In this document: positions 1 through 6,666 of the stretch, piece by piece
How positions within the stretch are numbered: the first letter of the stretch is position 1
Layout of the letters: each line of letters begins with the position of its first letter
Origin: Treponema sp.
GTDB taxonomy: Bacteria; Spirochaetota; Spirochaetia; Treponematales; Treponemataceae
Reading direction: 5' to 3'
Assembly: GCA_017614655.1 (NCBI GenBank)
Contig: JAGABO010000136.1
Span: 1 to 7,381 of the forward strand
DNA length: 7,381 nt
Notes under the pieces: generated by a model
Database searches by the model: none
What the model was told of the DNA's origin: nothing
What the model saw: the letters and a program-made list of their open reading frames with translations, nothing else
Translations under genes and position numbers: made by a program

Positions 1-561
1 CTCGGTGACAACATTTTTTACGGTCAGGGCTTTACGGATAATCTTAGTCATGCAGTTAGCCGTCTTCAGAAAAAAGAGGGTGCTACAATTTTCGGTTACT
101 ATGTAAAAGATCCGCGTTCCTACGGTGTTGTTGAATTTGACTCTGAATGGAAGGTTCTCGGTATCGAAGAAAAGCCTTCAAATCCTAAATCAAATTATGC
201 AGTTCCGGGTCTTTATTTTTATGATAATGATGTAATTGAAATTGCAGAAAACGTTAAACCTTCTGCCCGCGGAGAAATAGAAATTACTTCGGTAAACAAT
301 GAATACCTTAAGAGGGGAAAACTTTCTGTTGAACTTCTCGGTCGCGGACTTGCCTGGCTTGATACGGGAACTTATGAAGGTCTTCAGGAAGCGGGAAACT
401 ACGTTGCAACCATTCAGAAAAGGCAGGGAATGTATGTCGCCTGTCTTGAAGAAATTGCATTCAGGAATAAGTGGATTACCCGCGAAGACCTTCTGTCCCT
501 TTCTTCACAATACAAAACAGATTACGGTGAATACCTGAAGTTTGCAGCAGAGAATTTCTAA
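1..561 (+). CDS. rfbA: glucose-1-phosphate thymidylyltransferase, C-terminal part (5' end outside window)
   Basis: RfbA/RmlA joins dTTP and glucose-1-phosphate to give dTDP-glucose, the first committed step of dTDP-L-rhamnose synthesis in the cytoplasm. The window opens inside the gene and frame 1 runs 186 residues to TAA at 559-561. Visible family motifs are LGDNIFYG at the very start (its Asp is one of the two Mg-binding aspartates known in RmlA), [11 protein letters not shown] (37-47), the EEKP segment (56-59), GEIEITSVN (91-99) and WLDTGT (119-124, the second metal-binding Asp). RmlA proteins are usually about 290 residues, so roughly the first 105 residues are missing to the left. The C-terminal EIAFRNKWI and YGEYL segments are also typical. 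It is the first visible gene of an rfbACBD operon, and its stop lies one base before the rfbC start. The operon promoter is outside the window. I see no defect. Confidence 0.96.
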   Translation, partial: LGDNIFYGQGFTDNLSHAVSRLQKKEGATIFGYYVKDPRSYGVVEFDSEWKVLGIEEKPSNPKSNYAVPGLYFYDNDVIEIAENVKPSARGEIEITSVNNEYLKRGKLSVELLGRGLAWLDTGTYEGLQEAGNYVATIQKRQGMYVACLEEIAFRNKWITREDLLSLSSQYKTDYGEYLKFAAENF

Positions 562-562
562 G

Positions 563-1150
563 ATGAAGGTAAATGATTTTTTTATTCCGGGCCTGCTGGA
601 AATTCTTCCCGACTTTCATTCAGACTTCCGCGGTGTTTTTTTTGAAAGCTACAGGAAGGATTTTTTTGAAGAACTCGGCATAAAAAAAGATTTTGTTCAG
701 GATAATCAGTCACTTTCAAAAAAGAATGTTCTGCGCGGGCTTCATTTTCAGAAGTCATCTGTTCAGGCAAAACTTGTGCGTGCAGTTTCGGGAAGAATTC
801 TTGATGTTGCAGTTGACTTAAGGTGCGGCTCTTCTTCTTTTGGAAAACATGTTTCTGTTGTTCTTGATTCAGAAAAGGGAAACATGCTTTACATTCCGGA
901 AGGTTTTGCGCATGGATTTCTTGCCTTAACTGACAACTGCATTCAGTTATATAAGTGTACGGATTTTTACCGGCCGGGAAGTGAAGGCGGCCTTTTATGG
1001 AAGGATCCGAAGCTTTCCATTAGCTGGAGTGAATGGGGAAATCCTGATGATTTTATTCTGAGCGAAAAAGACAAGGTTCATCCGCTTTTTGATGAACACA
1101 AAAAATATTTTGATAAAGACGGAAAATGGATTCAGCCTCTTGAATCATAA
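563..1150 (+). CDS. rfbC: dTDP-4-dehydrorhamnose 3,5-epimerase
   Basis: RfbC/RmlC epimerises dTDP-4-keto-6-deoxyglucose at C3 and C5, the third step of dTDP-rhamnose synthesis; it is a cytoplasmic cupin-fold dimer. The protein has 195 residues, within the usual 180-200. Visible motifs are SDFRGVFFE (20-28), QDNQSLS followed by LRGLHFQ (46-63, with Arg58 and the catalytic His61), DVAVDLR (81-87), YIPEGFAHGF (110-119), Tyr130 in LYKCTDFY (catalytic tyrosine region) and Asp170 in LSEKD (partner of the His-Asp dyad). I start at ATG 563 because MKVNDFFIPGLLEI is the normal N-terminus of the family; an in-frame TTG at 542 would add seven residues that lie inside rfbA. The ATG follows the rfbA stop by one base and has only a weak purine stretch upstream (AGAG near 548-551), so translational coupling to rfbA is likely. 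Confidence 0.96.
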   Translation: MKVNDFFIPGLLEILPDFHSDFRGVFFESYRKDFFEELGIKKDFVQDNQSLSKKNVLRGLHFQKSSVQAKLVRAVSGRILDVAVDLRCGSSSFGKHVSVVLDSEKGNMLYIPEGFAHGFLALTDNCIQLYKCTDFYRPGSEGGLLWKDPKLSISWSEWGNPDDFILSEKDKVHPLFDEHKKYFDKDGKWIQPLES

Positions 1151-1169
1151 AAATTAACGGGAGATAAAA

Positions 1170-2303
1170 ATGAGAAAACTTAAAAATATACTTGTTACAG
1201 GCGGTGCAGGATTTATCGGTTCTAATTTTATTAACTATCTTTTTGGACTGAGTGCAACCGGTTCAAAGGAATTTATGGATTCAGGCTTTGAAGGAAAACT
1301 TGTAAACGTAGACTGTTTAACCTATGCCGGAAATCCCGAAAATCTTTCCATGGTAGAAGAAAAGTTCGGTTCGGGAGTTCCCGAAAGTGAGCGCCGCTAT
1401 TTCTTCGAAAAAGTTGACATCTGTGACCGCGCTCAGATTGAACGCATCTTTAAGCAGTACGACATAGATACGGTAATTCATTTTGCAGCAGAAAGTCATG
1501 TAGACCGTTCGATTCTTGGACCGGAAGCATTCATTAAAACAAATGTAATGGGAACCTTTACGCTTCTTGATGCAGCCAGAAATTACTGGAAAGTTTCCCT
1601 GGACAATCAGCGTGATGATGTTCTTTTTCATCATATTTCTACAGATGAAGTTTACGGCTCTCTCGGAGAAATCGGCTATTTTACAGAGACAACTCCCTAT
1701 GATCCGCGCTCACCGTATTCATCCAGCAAGGCTTCTTCCGATCATATTGTCATGGCTTATTTTCATACCTACGGACTTCCGGTAACTCTTTCTAACTGCA
1801 CGAACAATTACGGACCGTATCAGTTTCCGGAAAAGCTTCTTCCCCTTATGATTTCGAACATCCGCGACGGAAAAAATCTTCCGGTTTACGGAGAAGGGAA
1901 AAACATCCGCGACTGGATTTATGTAGAAGACCACAACCGTGCTGTCTGGCAGATTGTTAATTCAGGAAAGACCGGAGAAAAATACAACATCGGCGGCGAA
2001 AACGAATGGCAGAATATTAAGCTTCTGGATAAGCTCATTGAACTTACTTCTTCAAGGACAGGCCGTACTGCAGAAGACGTAAGGAAGACTATAGTCCATG
2101 TAAAGGACAGGCCTGGCCACGATGCCCGTTATGCAATCGACTGTACGAAAATAAAGAACGAACTTGGCTGGGAGAGGAAGATGACTTTTGAACAGGGACT
2201 TGAGCTTACCGTAAACTGGTATCTTGAACACAAAGACTGGGTTGACCATATCTTAAGCGGCGAGTACAAGAACTGGATTTCAAGAAATTACGCTTCCCGT
2301 TAA
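1170..2303 (+). CDS. rfbB: dTDP-glucose 4,6-dehydratase (long form)
   Basis: RfbB/RmlB oxidises and dehydrates dTDP-glucose to dTDP-4-keto-6-deoxyglucose using tightly bound NAD; it is a cytoplasmic extended short-chain dehydrogenase. The 377 residues show the NAD-binding TGGAGFIGSNF (10-20), VDCLTYAGN (47-55), HFAAESHVDRSI (104-115), the catalytic STDEVYG segment (157-163, Thr158-Asp159-Glu160) and YSSSK (183-187, catalytic Tyr and Lys). NNYGPYQFPEKLLP (212-225), RDWIYVEDH (247-255), YNIGG (272-276) and DRPGHDARYAID (313-324) are also diagnostic. It is some 20-30 residues longer than the enterobacterial enzyme, because of extra residues at about 26-42 between the first helix and the second strand and at about 293-307. 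Similar lengths occur in other anaerobes' homologues. The ATG has a good ribosome binding site, GGGAG at 1159-1163. It is the third gene of the operon, 19 bases after rfbC. Confidence 0.97.
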   Translation: MRKLKNILVTGGAGFIGSNFINYLFGLSATGSKEFMDSGFEGKLVNVDCLTYAGNPENLSMVEEKFGSGVPESERRYFFEKVDICDRAQIERIFKQYDIDTVIHFAAESHVDRSILGPEAFIKTNVMGTFTLLDAARNYWKVSLDNQRDDVLFHHISTDEVYGSLGEIGYFTETTPYDPRSPYSSSKASSDHIVMAYFHTYGLPVTLSNCTNNYGPYQFPEKLLPLMISNIRDGKNLPVYGEGKNIRDWIYVEDHNRAVWQIVNSGKTGEKYNIGGENEWQNIKLLDKLIELTSSRTGRTAEDVRKTIVHVKDRPGHDARYAIDCTKIKNELGWERKMTFEQGLELTVNWYLEHKDWVDHILSGEYKNWISRNYASR

Positions 2304-2311
2304 AACTTCTG

Positions 2312-3229
2312 ATGAATCAGCCTGAACCAAAAAGCGTCTGGATTTTAGGCGCAGAAGGAATGCTTGCAAAAGAACTCTGCCGTACCCTTACGCAGAATAA
2401 CATAAGCGTAACCGGAACCGGAAGGGAAGTAAGCGTCACGGATTTTTCAGGATTGAAGGCTTTTGCACGTAACAGAAACATTTTTTTTATCGTAAACTGT
2501 GCCGCTTACACTAAAGTTGATGATGCAGAAACTGATGAAGAAACTGCCCGGAACGTAAACTGTCTTGGTGCAGAAAATGCTGCGCGCATGGCTTCTCTTT
2601 TATCCGTTCCCCTGATTCATATTTCTACGGATTATGTTTTTGACGGCAGTTCTTCTTCTCCGTTAAGGGAGGAAATGGCGGCTAACCCTCTTAATGTTTA
2701 CGGAAAAACAAAATATGAAGGAGAAAAAGAAGTTTCTTCCTGTTGTGCTGACTGTTACATTCTTCGAACTTCGTGGCTCTACGGTTTTTACGGAAATAAT
2801 TTTGTATACAAGATGCTTTCCCTTATGAATAAAAACAAAACTGTGCGTGTTGTAAATGATCAGACAGGATGTCCGACTTCGTGTGCTACGGTTTCAAAAG
2901 TTATTCTTAAGATAATTCAAAAGCGTCTTAAAAACGAAAAAGTTTCATGCGGTATTTATCATGTGACAGATTCTGGAAGTGCTACATGGTTTGATTTTGC
3001 ATGTACGATTTATGAAGAAGGAAAAAAACTCTCCCTTATTAAAAATGATGAATGCAGGATTATTCCCTGCAGTACGGGCGACTTTCCGCAGAAAGCCGTG
3101 CGTCCGTTCTATTCTGTTATGGATACAAAAAAAATTCAGGAAAAGTTAAATGTTAGTCTTCCTTACTGGAAAGACTCCTTAAAAGAATTCTTTTGTTCGC
3201 CTTTTTTCCGGAAGGAAATGCTTTTCTAA
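2312..3229 (+). CDS. rfbD: dTDP-4-dehydrorhamnose reductase
   Basis: RfbD/RmlD reduces dTDP-4-keto-L-rhamnose to dTDP-L-rhamnose with NAD(P)H, the last step of the pathway. The 305 residues match the usual family length of about 280-300. Motifs are the Rossmann GAEGMLAK (13-20), NCAAYTKVDDAE (62-73), STDYVFDG (105-112, catalytic Thr106), the YGKTK catalytic pair Tyr130/Lys134 with YEGE (135-138), LRTSWLYG (151-158) and DQTGCPTS (183-190). The third glycine of the usual GxxGxLG cofactor loop is replaced by Ala19, a mild change that probably keeps function. The ATG is 8 bases after the rfbB stop with no clear Shine-Dalgarno sequence, so coupling to rfbB translation is likely. It is the last gene of the operon; the next gene converges on it from the opposite strand. 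Base composition resembles its neighbours. Confidence 0.96.
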   Translation: MNQPEPKSVWILGAEGMLAKELCRTLTQNNISVTGTGREVSVTDFSGLKAFARNRNIFFIVNCAAYTKVDDAETDEETARNVNCLGAENAARMASLLSVPLIHISTDYVFDGSSSSPLREEMAANPLNVYGKTKYEGEKEVSSCCADCYILRTSWLYGFYGNNFVYKMLSLMNKNKTVRVVNDQTGCPTSCATVSKVILKIIQKRLKNEKVSCGIYHVTDSGSATWFDFACTIYEEGKKLSLIKNDECRIIPCSTGDFPQKAVRPFYSVMDTKKIQEKLNVSLPYWKDSLKEFFCSPFFRKEMLF

Positions 3230-3239
3230 AAATAATTTA

Positions 3240-3282
3240 CAGTAATTTATTTTGTTAAAAATAACGTAAACTGATGTTTTTT
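3240..3282. terminator. possible weak two-way terminator between convergent genes
   Basis: The 72-base gap between the rfbD stop and the stop of the opposing radical SAM gene is very AT-rich. It holds a 7-bp stem, TTATTTT (3247-3253) with AAAATAA (3258-3264). An outer CAGT/ACTG pair (3240-3243 with 3270-3273) is out of register, so an internal loop separates the two. Six T residues follow at 3277-3282 on the + strand, and the reverse strand is also T-rich. The stem has no G:C pairs, so intrinsic termination here would be weak; the position between convergent genes is the main support. Confidence 0.3.
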
Positions 3283-3301
3283 AAAGGACAACTTAATAAA
3301 A

Positions 3302-4183
3302 TTAAAATAATTCCGGCTGCATCGGATCTTTTTCCGGAAACTCTTTGATCCAGTTAAAGACATTTTCTGTTCCGAACATGATTCCGTTTTTTTGGCATAC
3401 GTCTTTTATACGCTTCATATGCTTTTGTTCATTTGGGCTTGAAACAATGTAACTGTCTCCAAAGGTATTTATGTAGCGCTGCTTCATGGAAAGTTTTCCG
3501 TCCCTGGACGGAAAGTGCTGGTCCAGTTCAGAATAAAAATATTCACGGTTTCCCTGTCTAAGTGTAAGTCCGATTCCAAAACAGATAACGGCTTTTACTT
3601 TTGCACGTATACAGTAATCCATTATGCCGTCAATATTTTCTTCTGTATCATTGATAAATGGAAGTAGCGGAGAAAACCACACTACAGAAGGAATACCTGC
3701 CTCCTTTAATGCACAGAGAACTTCAAAACGACGGCGGGTAGTGCAGACTCCCGGTTCAATAATCCGGCAGAGATCTTCATCTGACGTAGTAAGGGTCATC
3801 TGAACAACAGCTTTTGTCTTACGGTTAATTCGTTCAAGAAGCTCAATGTCCCGGAGTACAAGGTCTGATTTTGTAATGACTGAAGCTCCAAAATTATGCC
3901 GGTCGATTACTTCAAGACAGCGGCGCGTAAGGCACAGTTTTTTTTCTGCAGGAATATAGGGGTCACACATTGAACCTGTTCCAATCATGCATCTTTTACG
4001 TTTTTTACGAAGGGCTTCTTCCAGCAGTTGTGGCGCATTCTGTTTTACTTCGATGTCTTCAAAAGCGTGCGTAAACTGATAGCAGCTGCTTCTTGAATCG
4101 CAGTAGATGCAGCCATGTGAACAACCCCTGTAAATGTTGATTCCGTAAGCTCCCAGAATTGTTTTTGCGTTTACAAAGTGCAT
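3302..4183 (-). CDS. radical SAM protein, SplB/Rv2578c-like family
   Basis: A 293-residue protein with the radical SAM iron-sulfur signature CSHGCIYC, i.e. CX3CX2C at Cys21, Cys25 and Cys28, preceded by NIYRGC as in COG1533 (named after spore photoproduct lyase, SplB). Further family segments are MIGTGSMCDPYIPAE (66-80), ITKSDLVLRDIELL (103-116), VQMTLTTSDEDLCRIIEPG (127-145) and VVWFSPLLPFINDT (168-181). The family is expected to bind a 4Fe-4S cluster and cleave S-adenosylmethionine. The substrate of this branch is not known to me, and a true photolyase role is not shown: spirochetes do not sporulate and the product is often annotated only as a radical SAM protein. Its ATG lies 9 bases after the stop of the upstream LuxR-type gene, with no clear Shine-Dalgarno, so the two are probably co-transcribed and translationally coupled. 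No membrane segment or signal peptide is visible. Confidence 0.88.
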   Translation of the reverse strand: MHFVNAKTILGAYGINIYRGCSHGCIYCDSRSSCYQFTHAFEDIEVKQNAPQLLEEALRKKRKRCMIGTGSMCDPYIPAEKKLCLTRRCLEVIDRHNFGASVITKSDLVLRDIELLERINRKTKAVVQMTLTTSDEDLCRIIEPGVCTTRRRFEVLCALKEAGIPSVVWFSPLLPFINDTEENIDGIMDYCIRAKVKAVICFGIGLTLRQGNREYFYSELDQHFPSRDGKLSMKQRYINTFGDSYIVSSPNEQKHMKRIKDVCQKNGIMFGTENVFNWIKEFPEKDPMQPELF

Positions 4184-4192
4184 AGAGTTTAA

Positions 4193-4930
4193 CTACTTTT
4201 TAAGAATAAAACCGCCGTAAGTTGCCATAAAACCGATGCGGTCGCTTACATCTAGCGTCTTAAAAATATAGCGCATTCTGTTTTTTACGGTTCCTTCCGT
4301 TACTCCGTATTGGGCTGCAATTACAGAGTACTTTGTTTCTTTTAGAATCAGTTCAATCCATTCCTTGTCGCGGTCAGAAAGTTCAGGATAAAGGGTTAAA
4401 TCAAGAAATTTTTCTATCGGCGATTTTCCCTGATTTCGAAGATAAAGATAATAGAACAAAAGTATCAGAAAAATAACAAAAGAAAATTCAGCGAGCATAA
4501 AAAATGATTCAATAAAACTTTCAAGCCCGAATCTTAACTGGAATGCAAAAACCGTAAAAAAGAAAATGACGGCTGCAAGTACCTTATAAAATCTTTTTTT
4601 TCTTAAATATCCGCGTGAAAACAGAATTGCGCAGGTAAGTATATACATCATAAAACTTAGTGCATTCTGATTAAACGGATAAGTTATGAGAATTTCTACT
4701 GCATATATGAAGGTGACGGTTGCAAGAAATTCAATTTTTACAGGAAATATAATGGAAATAAAAACAAACACGAGTGCAAAAATGTTTACATAGAACCTGT
4801 AATCGCCGGTTGTATATTTTTCCGATATAAATCCGTAAACCGTAACGGCTGTAATAAGAAAAGCTGCAGCAACGGAAATACAGCGGTAAATAGTCTGCAT
4901 GTATTTAGAAAAAAGTGAAACAAAACGCAT
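4193..4930 (-). CDS. integral membrane protein with C-terminal LuxR-type DNA-binding domain
   Basis: A 245-residue protein that appears to be a membrane-tethered transcription regulator. Hydrophobic stretches suggest about six membrane segments at 15-36, 46-62, 66-84, 89-105, 115-132 and 140-165. A basic linker (RGYLRKKRF, 106-114) separates segments four and five. The cytoplasmic tail (about 182-243) reads LSDRDKEWIEL..., then a helix-turn-helix core YSVIAAQYGVTEGTVKNRM (201-219) and YIFKTLDVSDR (221-231). This matches the LuxR/GerE pattern LTxRE...IAxxLxxSxxTVKxH...KLxVxxR. There is no receiver or autoinducer domain, so any signal presumably enters through the membrane part; that is inference. 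The ATG at 4928-4930 has no Shine-Dalgarno, and a perfect -10 box ends only 5 bases upstream, suggesting a leaderless transcript. A second in-frame ATG at codon 11 is a less likely start. It is divergent from the YfbK-like gene and followed by the radical SAM gene. The target is unknown. Confidence 0.85.
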   Translation of the reverse strand: MRFVSLFSKYMQTIYRCISVAAAFLITAVTVYGFISEKYTTGDYRFYVNIFALVFVFISIIFPVKIEFLATVTFIYAVEILITYPFNQNALSFMMYILTCAILFSRGYLRKKRFYKVLAAVIFFFTVFAFQLRFGLESFIESFFMLAEFSFVIFLILLFYYLYLRNQGKSPIEKFLDLTLYPELSDRDKEWIELILKETKYSVIAAQYGVTEGTVKNRMRYIFKTLDVSDRIGFMATYGGFILKK

Positions 4931-4935
4931 GACTT

Positions 4936-4964
4936 ATTATAGCAAATTCATATTACCTTGGTAA
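4936..4964 (-). promoter_or_regulatory. probable promoter of the membrane LuxR-type regulator
   Basis: On the - strand there is a perfect TATAAT (4936-4941). A 17-base spacer leads back to TTACCA (4959-4964), which matches TTGACA at four of six positions. The -10 is followed by only five bases (AAGTC) before the ATG, so the expected transcription start falls on or next to the A of the start codon. The -35 lies inside the 18-base dyad described separately, so a protein bound there would be expected to block this promoter. This is motif reading only. Confidence 0.5.
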
Positions 4965-4967
4965 TAT
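4950..4967. promoter_or_regulatory. perfect 18-base dyad, candidate operator
   Basis: ATATTACCTTGGTAATAT consists of 8-base arms in perfect inverted symmetry around a TT centre. It lies in the 129-base region between the divergent regulator and lipoprotein starts. It covers the probable -35 of the regulator gene and is centred about 86 bases upstream of the probable start of lipoprotein transcription. No T-tract follows it and it is too close to the promoters to be a terminator, so a protein-binding site is the best reading. The binding protein is unknown; the adjacent LuxR-type product is the obvious candidate. Confidence 0.55.
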
Positions 4968-5009
4968 ACGGGCCTTTTTAAGGGGTTTTATAATAAAAAG
5001 AAGTTGCAA

Positions 5010-5054
5010 ATGAAAAAAAATATTGCGAAAATTATACTAACCCAATTTAAGGAG
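5010..5054 (+). promoter_or_regulatory. probable promoter and ribosome binding site of the YfbK-like gene
   Basis: TATACT at 5033-5038 with ATGAAA at 5010-5015, 17 bases apart, gives five-of-six and four-of-six matches to the -10 and -35 consensus. A start near 5045 would leave a leader of about 15 bases ending in a strong AAGGAG (5049-5054), five bases before ATG 5060. A second TATAAT at 4989-4994 exists but lacks a recognisable -35. Confidence 0.4.
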
Positions 5055-5059
5055 TGTAT

Positions 5060-6586
5060 ATGTTTATAAAAAGATTACTTCTGGAAATGTCTGCATTCTT
5101 TGCAGCTGTAGTTTTTTCCTGTCTGCTTGTTTCCTGTTCTGCAGGTGATGATTATTATGGATTTCCCGGTGCTGGATATTTCGGCAGCTGGGAGCCTGAT
5201 TTAGAAACAGATTATTTTTCCGGTGATAAATTTGATACCATAATCGACAATCCGTTCGTTTTAACTTCAGAAGAAAATGTTTCTACTTTTTCTCTTGATG
5301 CTGACAGTGCCTCTTATTCTTATATGCGTAAATCAATTAATACAGGTTTTCTTCCTGATGAAAGTTCTGTCCGTATTGAAGAATATCTGAATTATTTTAC
5401 CTATGACTATGAAGATCCTAAGGGGAATGAAACTGTTGCACTTAACAGTGAAGTTTCTTCATGTCCCTGGAATGATGAACATTATCTTGTGCGTCTTGGA
5501 ATAAAAGGAAAATCAATTGAAGCGGAGAATGTTCCGCTCAATAATTATGTTTTTCTGATTGATGTTTCCGGTTCAATGAACGGTTCAGACAGACTTCCCC
5601 TTTTAAAAAAGTGTCTTATTAAAATGCTTGACAGTATGAATCCGAATGACCGTGTTTCGATCGTTACGTATTCAGGACATGAGGAACTTCTTCTTGAATC
5701 AACTCTTGTAGAAAACAAGAACCTTATAAAGTCAAAAATAAACAGTCTTACTGCAAACGGGGCTACAAACGGAGCCAGGGCAATTAATATGGCTTATCGA
5801 GAAGCACTTGATAATTACATCGAAGGCGGTAACAACAGAATCATCATGGGAACTGACGGTGATTTTAATGTAGGAATCACAAGTACGGATGCTCTTCTTG
5901 AACTTGTAGAAAATTATGCACGTCAGGAAAAAAGTGTTTATCTTACTGTCTGCGGTTTTGGTTATGGAAATCTTAATGATGCGATGATGGAAAAAGTTTC
6001 TAATTCAGGAAACGGAACATACGTCTATGTTGATTCAGAAAATGAAATGAATAAAGTTTTCGTAGAAGAATCTTCCCGTTTTATAACAGTTGCAAATGAC
6101 TGTAAGGCTCAGATAACATTTAATAAGGACCTTGTTTATATGTACCGCCTTATCGGTTATGAAAACCGTGTTTTAGCTAACGAAGATTTTGAAAACGATA
6201 AAACGGATGCTGCAGAAATTGGAGCAGGGCAGACGGTAACGGCACTTTACGAAATTGTTCCCTGTGAAAACTGCTCATACGATCCTGAATCAAAAGAATT
6301 TGCAGAATCTCTTTTTACTTTTGATTTCAGATATAAAGAAAAATTAAATGAAGAAAGTAAGCTTTTGTCCTGTACGCAGAATAAGTTTTCAGAAACCTGT
6401 TCGGAAAATATGCGCTTTGCACAGGCTGTAGCTGCATTCGGTATGGTTTTAAGAAAGTCTGAATATAAAGGTTCCTGTAGTCTTAATCTGGTAACGGAGC
6501 TTCTTGGAAACGGTTTTACCTTTGACCCCAGCGGAAGAAGATGTGAATTTTCCGAACTTGTTTCCAGGGCATTTTCATGTAACTGA
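5060..6586 (+). CDS. YfbK-like von Willebrand factor A domain lipoprotein
   Basis: A 508-residue exported protein of the YfbK family (function unknown; E. coli YfbK is a similar lipoprotein). The N-terminus has a signal peptide with lipobox LVSC, so Cys26 should be lipidated. The N-terminal YfbK region includes IDNPFVLTSEENVSTFSLDADSA (62-84), RIEEYLNYF (105-113) and a CPWN segment (135-138). The vWA domain (about 160-340) has an intact metal-ion site: DVSGS (Asp168, Ser170, Ser172), Thr236 in GATNG and Asp266 in GTDGDFNVG. The C-terminal YfbK segment includes YRLIGYENR (362-370), EIGAGQTVTALYE (386-398) and FAQAVAAFG (453-461). Such domains bind protein partners through a divalent cation. 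I start at ATG 5060 because AAGGAG lies five bases upstream; a GTG at 5054 overlaps that site. The mature protein has eleven cysteines besides the lipidated one, which is many for an exported protein. It is monocistronic, divergent from the membrane regulator and followed by a strong terminator. Confidence 0.93.
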   Translation: MFIKRLLLEMSAFFAAVVFSCLLVSCSAGDDYYGFPGAGYFGSWEPDLETDYFSGDKFDTIIDNPFVLTSEENVSTFSLDADSASYSYMRKSINTGFLPDESSVRIEEYLNYFTYDYEDPKGNETVALNSEVSSCPWNDEHYLVRLGIKGKSIEAENVPLNNYVFLIDVSGSMNGSDRLPLLKKCLIKMLDSMNPNDRVSIVTYSGHEELLLESTLVENKNLIKSKINSLTANGATNGARAINMAYREALDNYIEGGNNRIIMGTDGDFNVGITSTDALLELVENYARQEKSVYLTVCGFGYGNLNDAMMEKVSNSGNGTYVYVDSENEMNKVFVEESSRFITVANDCKAQITFNKDLVYMYRLIGYENRVLANEDFENDKTDAAEIGAGQTVTALYEIVPCENCSYDPESKEFAESLFTFDFRYKEKLNEESKLLSCTQNKFSETCSENMRFAQAVAAFGMVLRKSEYKGSCSLNLVTELLGNGFTFDPSGRRCEFSELVSRAFSCN

Positions 6587-6609
6587 ATGTAACAGTTAAA
6601 AAAAATAAT

Positions 6610-6664
6610 AACGCCTGTAACTTTTCAAAAATGTTTTTAATGAATAGTTACAGGCGTTTTTTTT
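6610..6664. terminator. strong bidirectional intrinsic terminator
   Basis: A perfect 13-bp stem, AACGCCTGTAACT (6610-6622) with AGTTACAGGCGTT (6646-6658), runs into eight T residues at 6657-6664 on the + strand. On the - strand the same stem is followed by ATTATT and eight T residues (complement of 6599-6606 and flanking bases). It lies between the convergent ends of the YfbK-like gene and the small secreted-protein gene and should stop both. The loop is long (23 bases) and contains AAAAATGTTTTT, which may fold further. Confidence 0.88.
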
Positions 6665-6666
6665 AT

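Noticed and set aside
299..538. A 79-codon open frame on the + strand
   Set aside because: It lies wholly inside rfbA in another frame; the rfbA frame has all the family motifs.
542..562. TTG at 542 as an upstream start for rfbC
   Set aside because: It would add seven residues from within rfbA; the ATG at 563 gives the normal family N-terminus.
1317..1934. Several open frames of 70-105 codons on both strands
   Set aside because: All are overlapped by the well-supported rfbB frame and show no recognisable domain.
5054..5059. GTG at 5054 as the start of the YfbK-like lipoprotein
   Set aside because: It overlaps the AAGGAG ribosome site, which is properly spaced for ATG 5060.
6580..6598. Short hairpin TAACTG/CAGTTA across the stop codon of the lipoprotein gene
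   Set aside because: It has only 6 bp and is followed by A residues on the + strand; the 13-bp hairpin just downstream is the better terminator.
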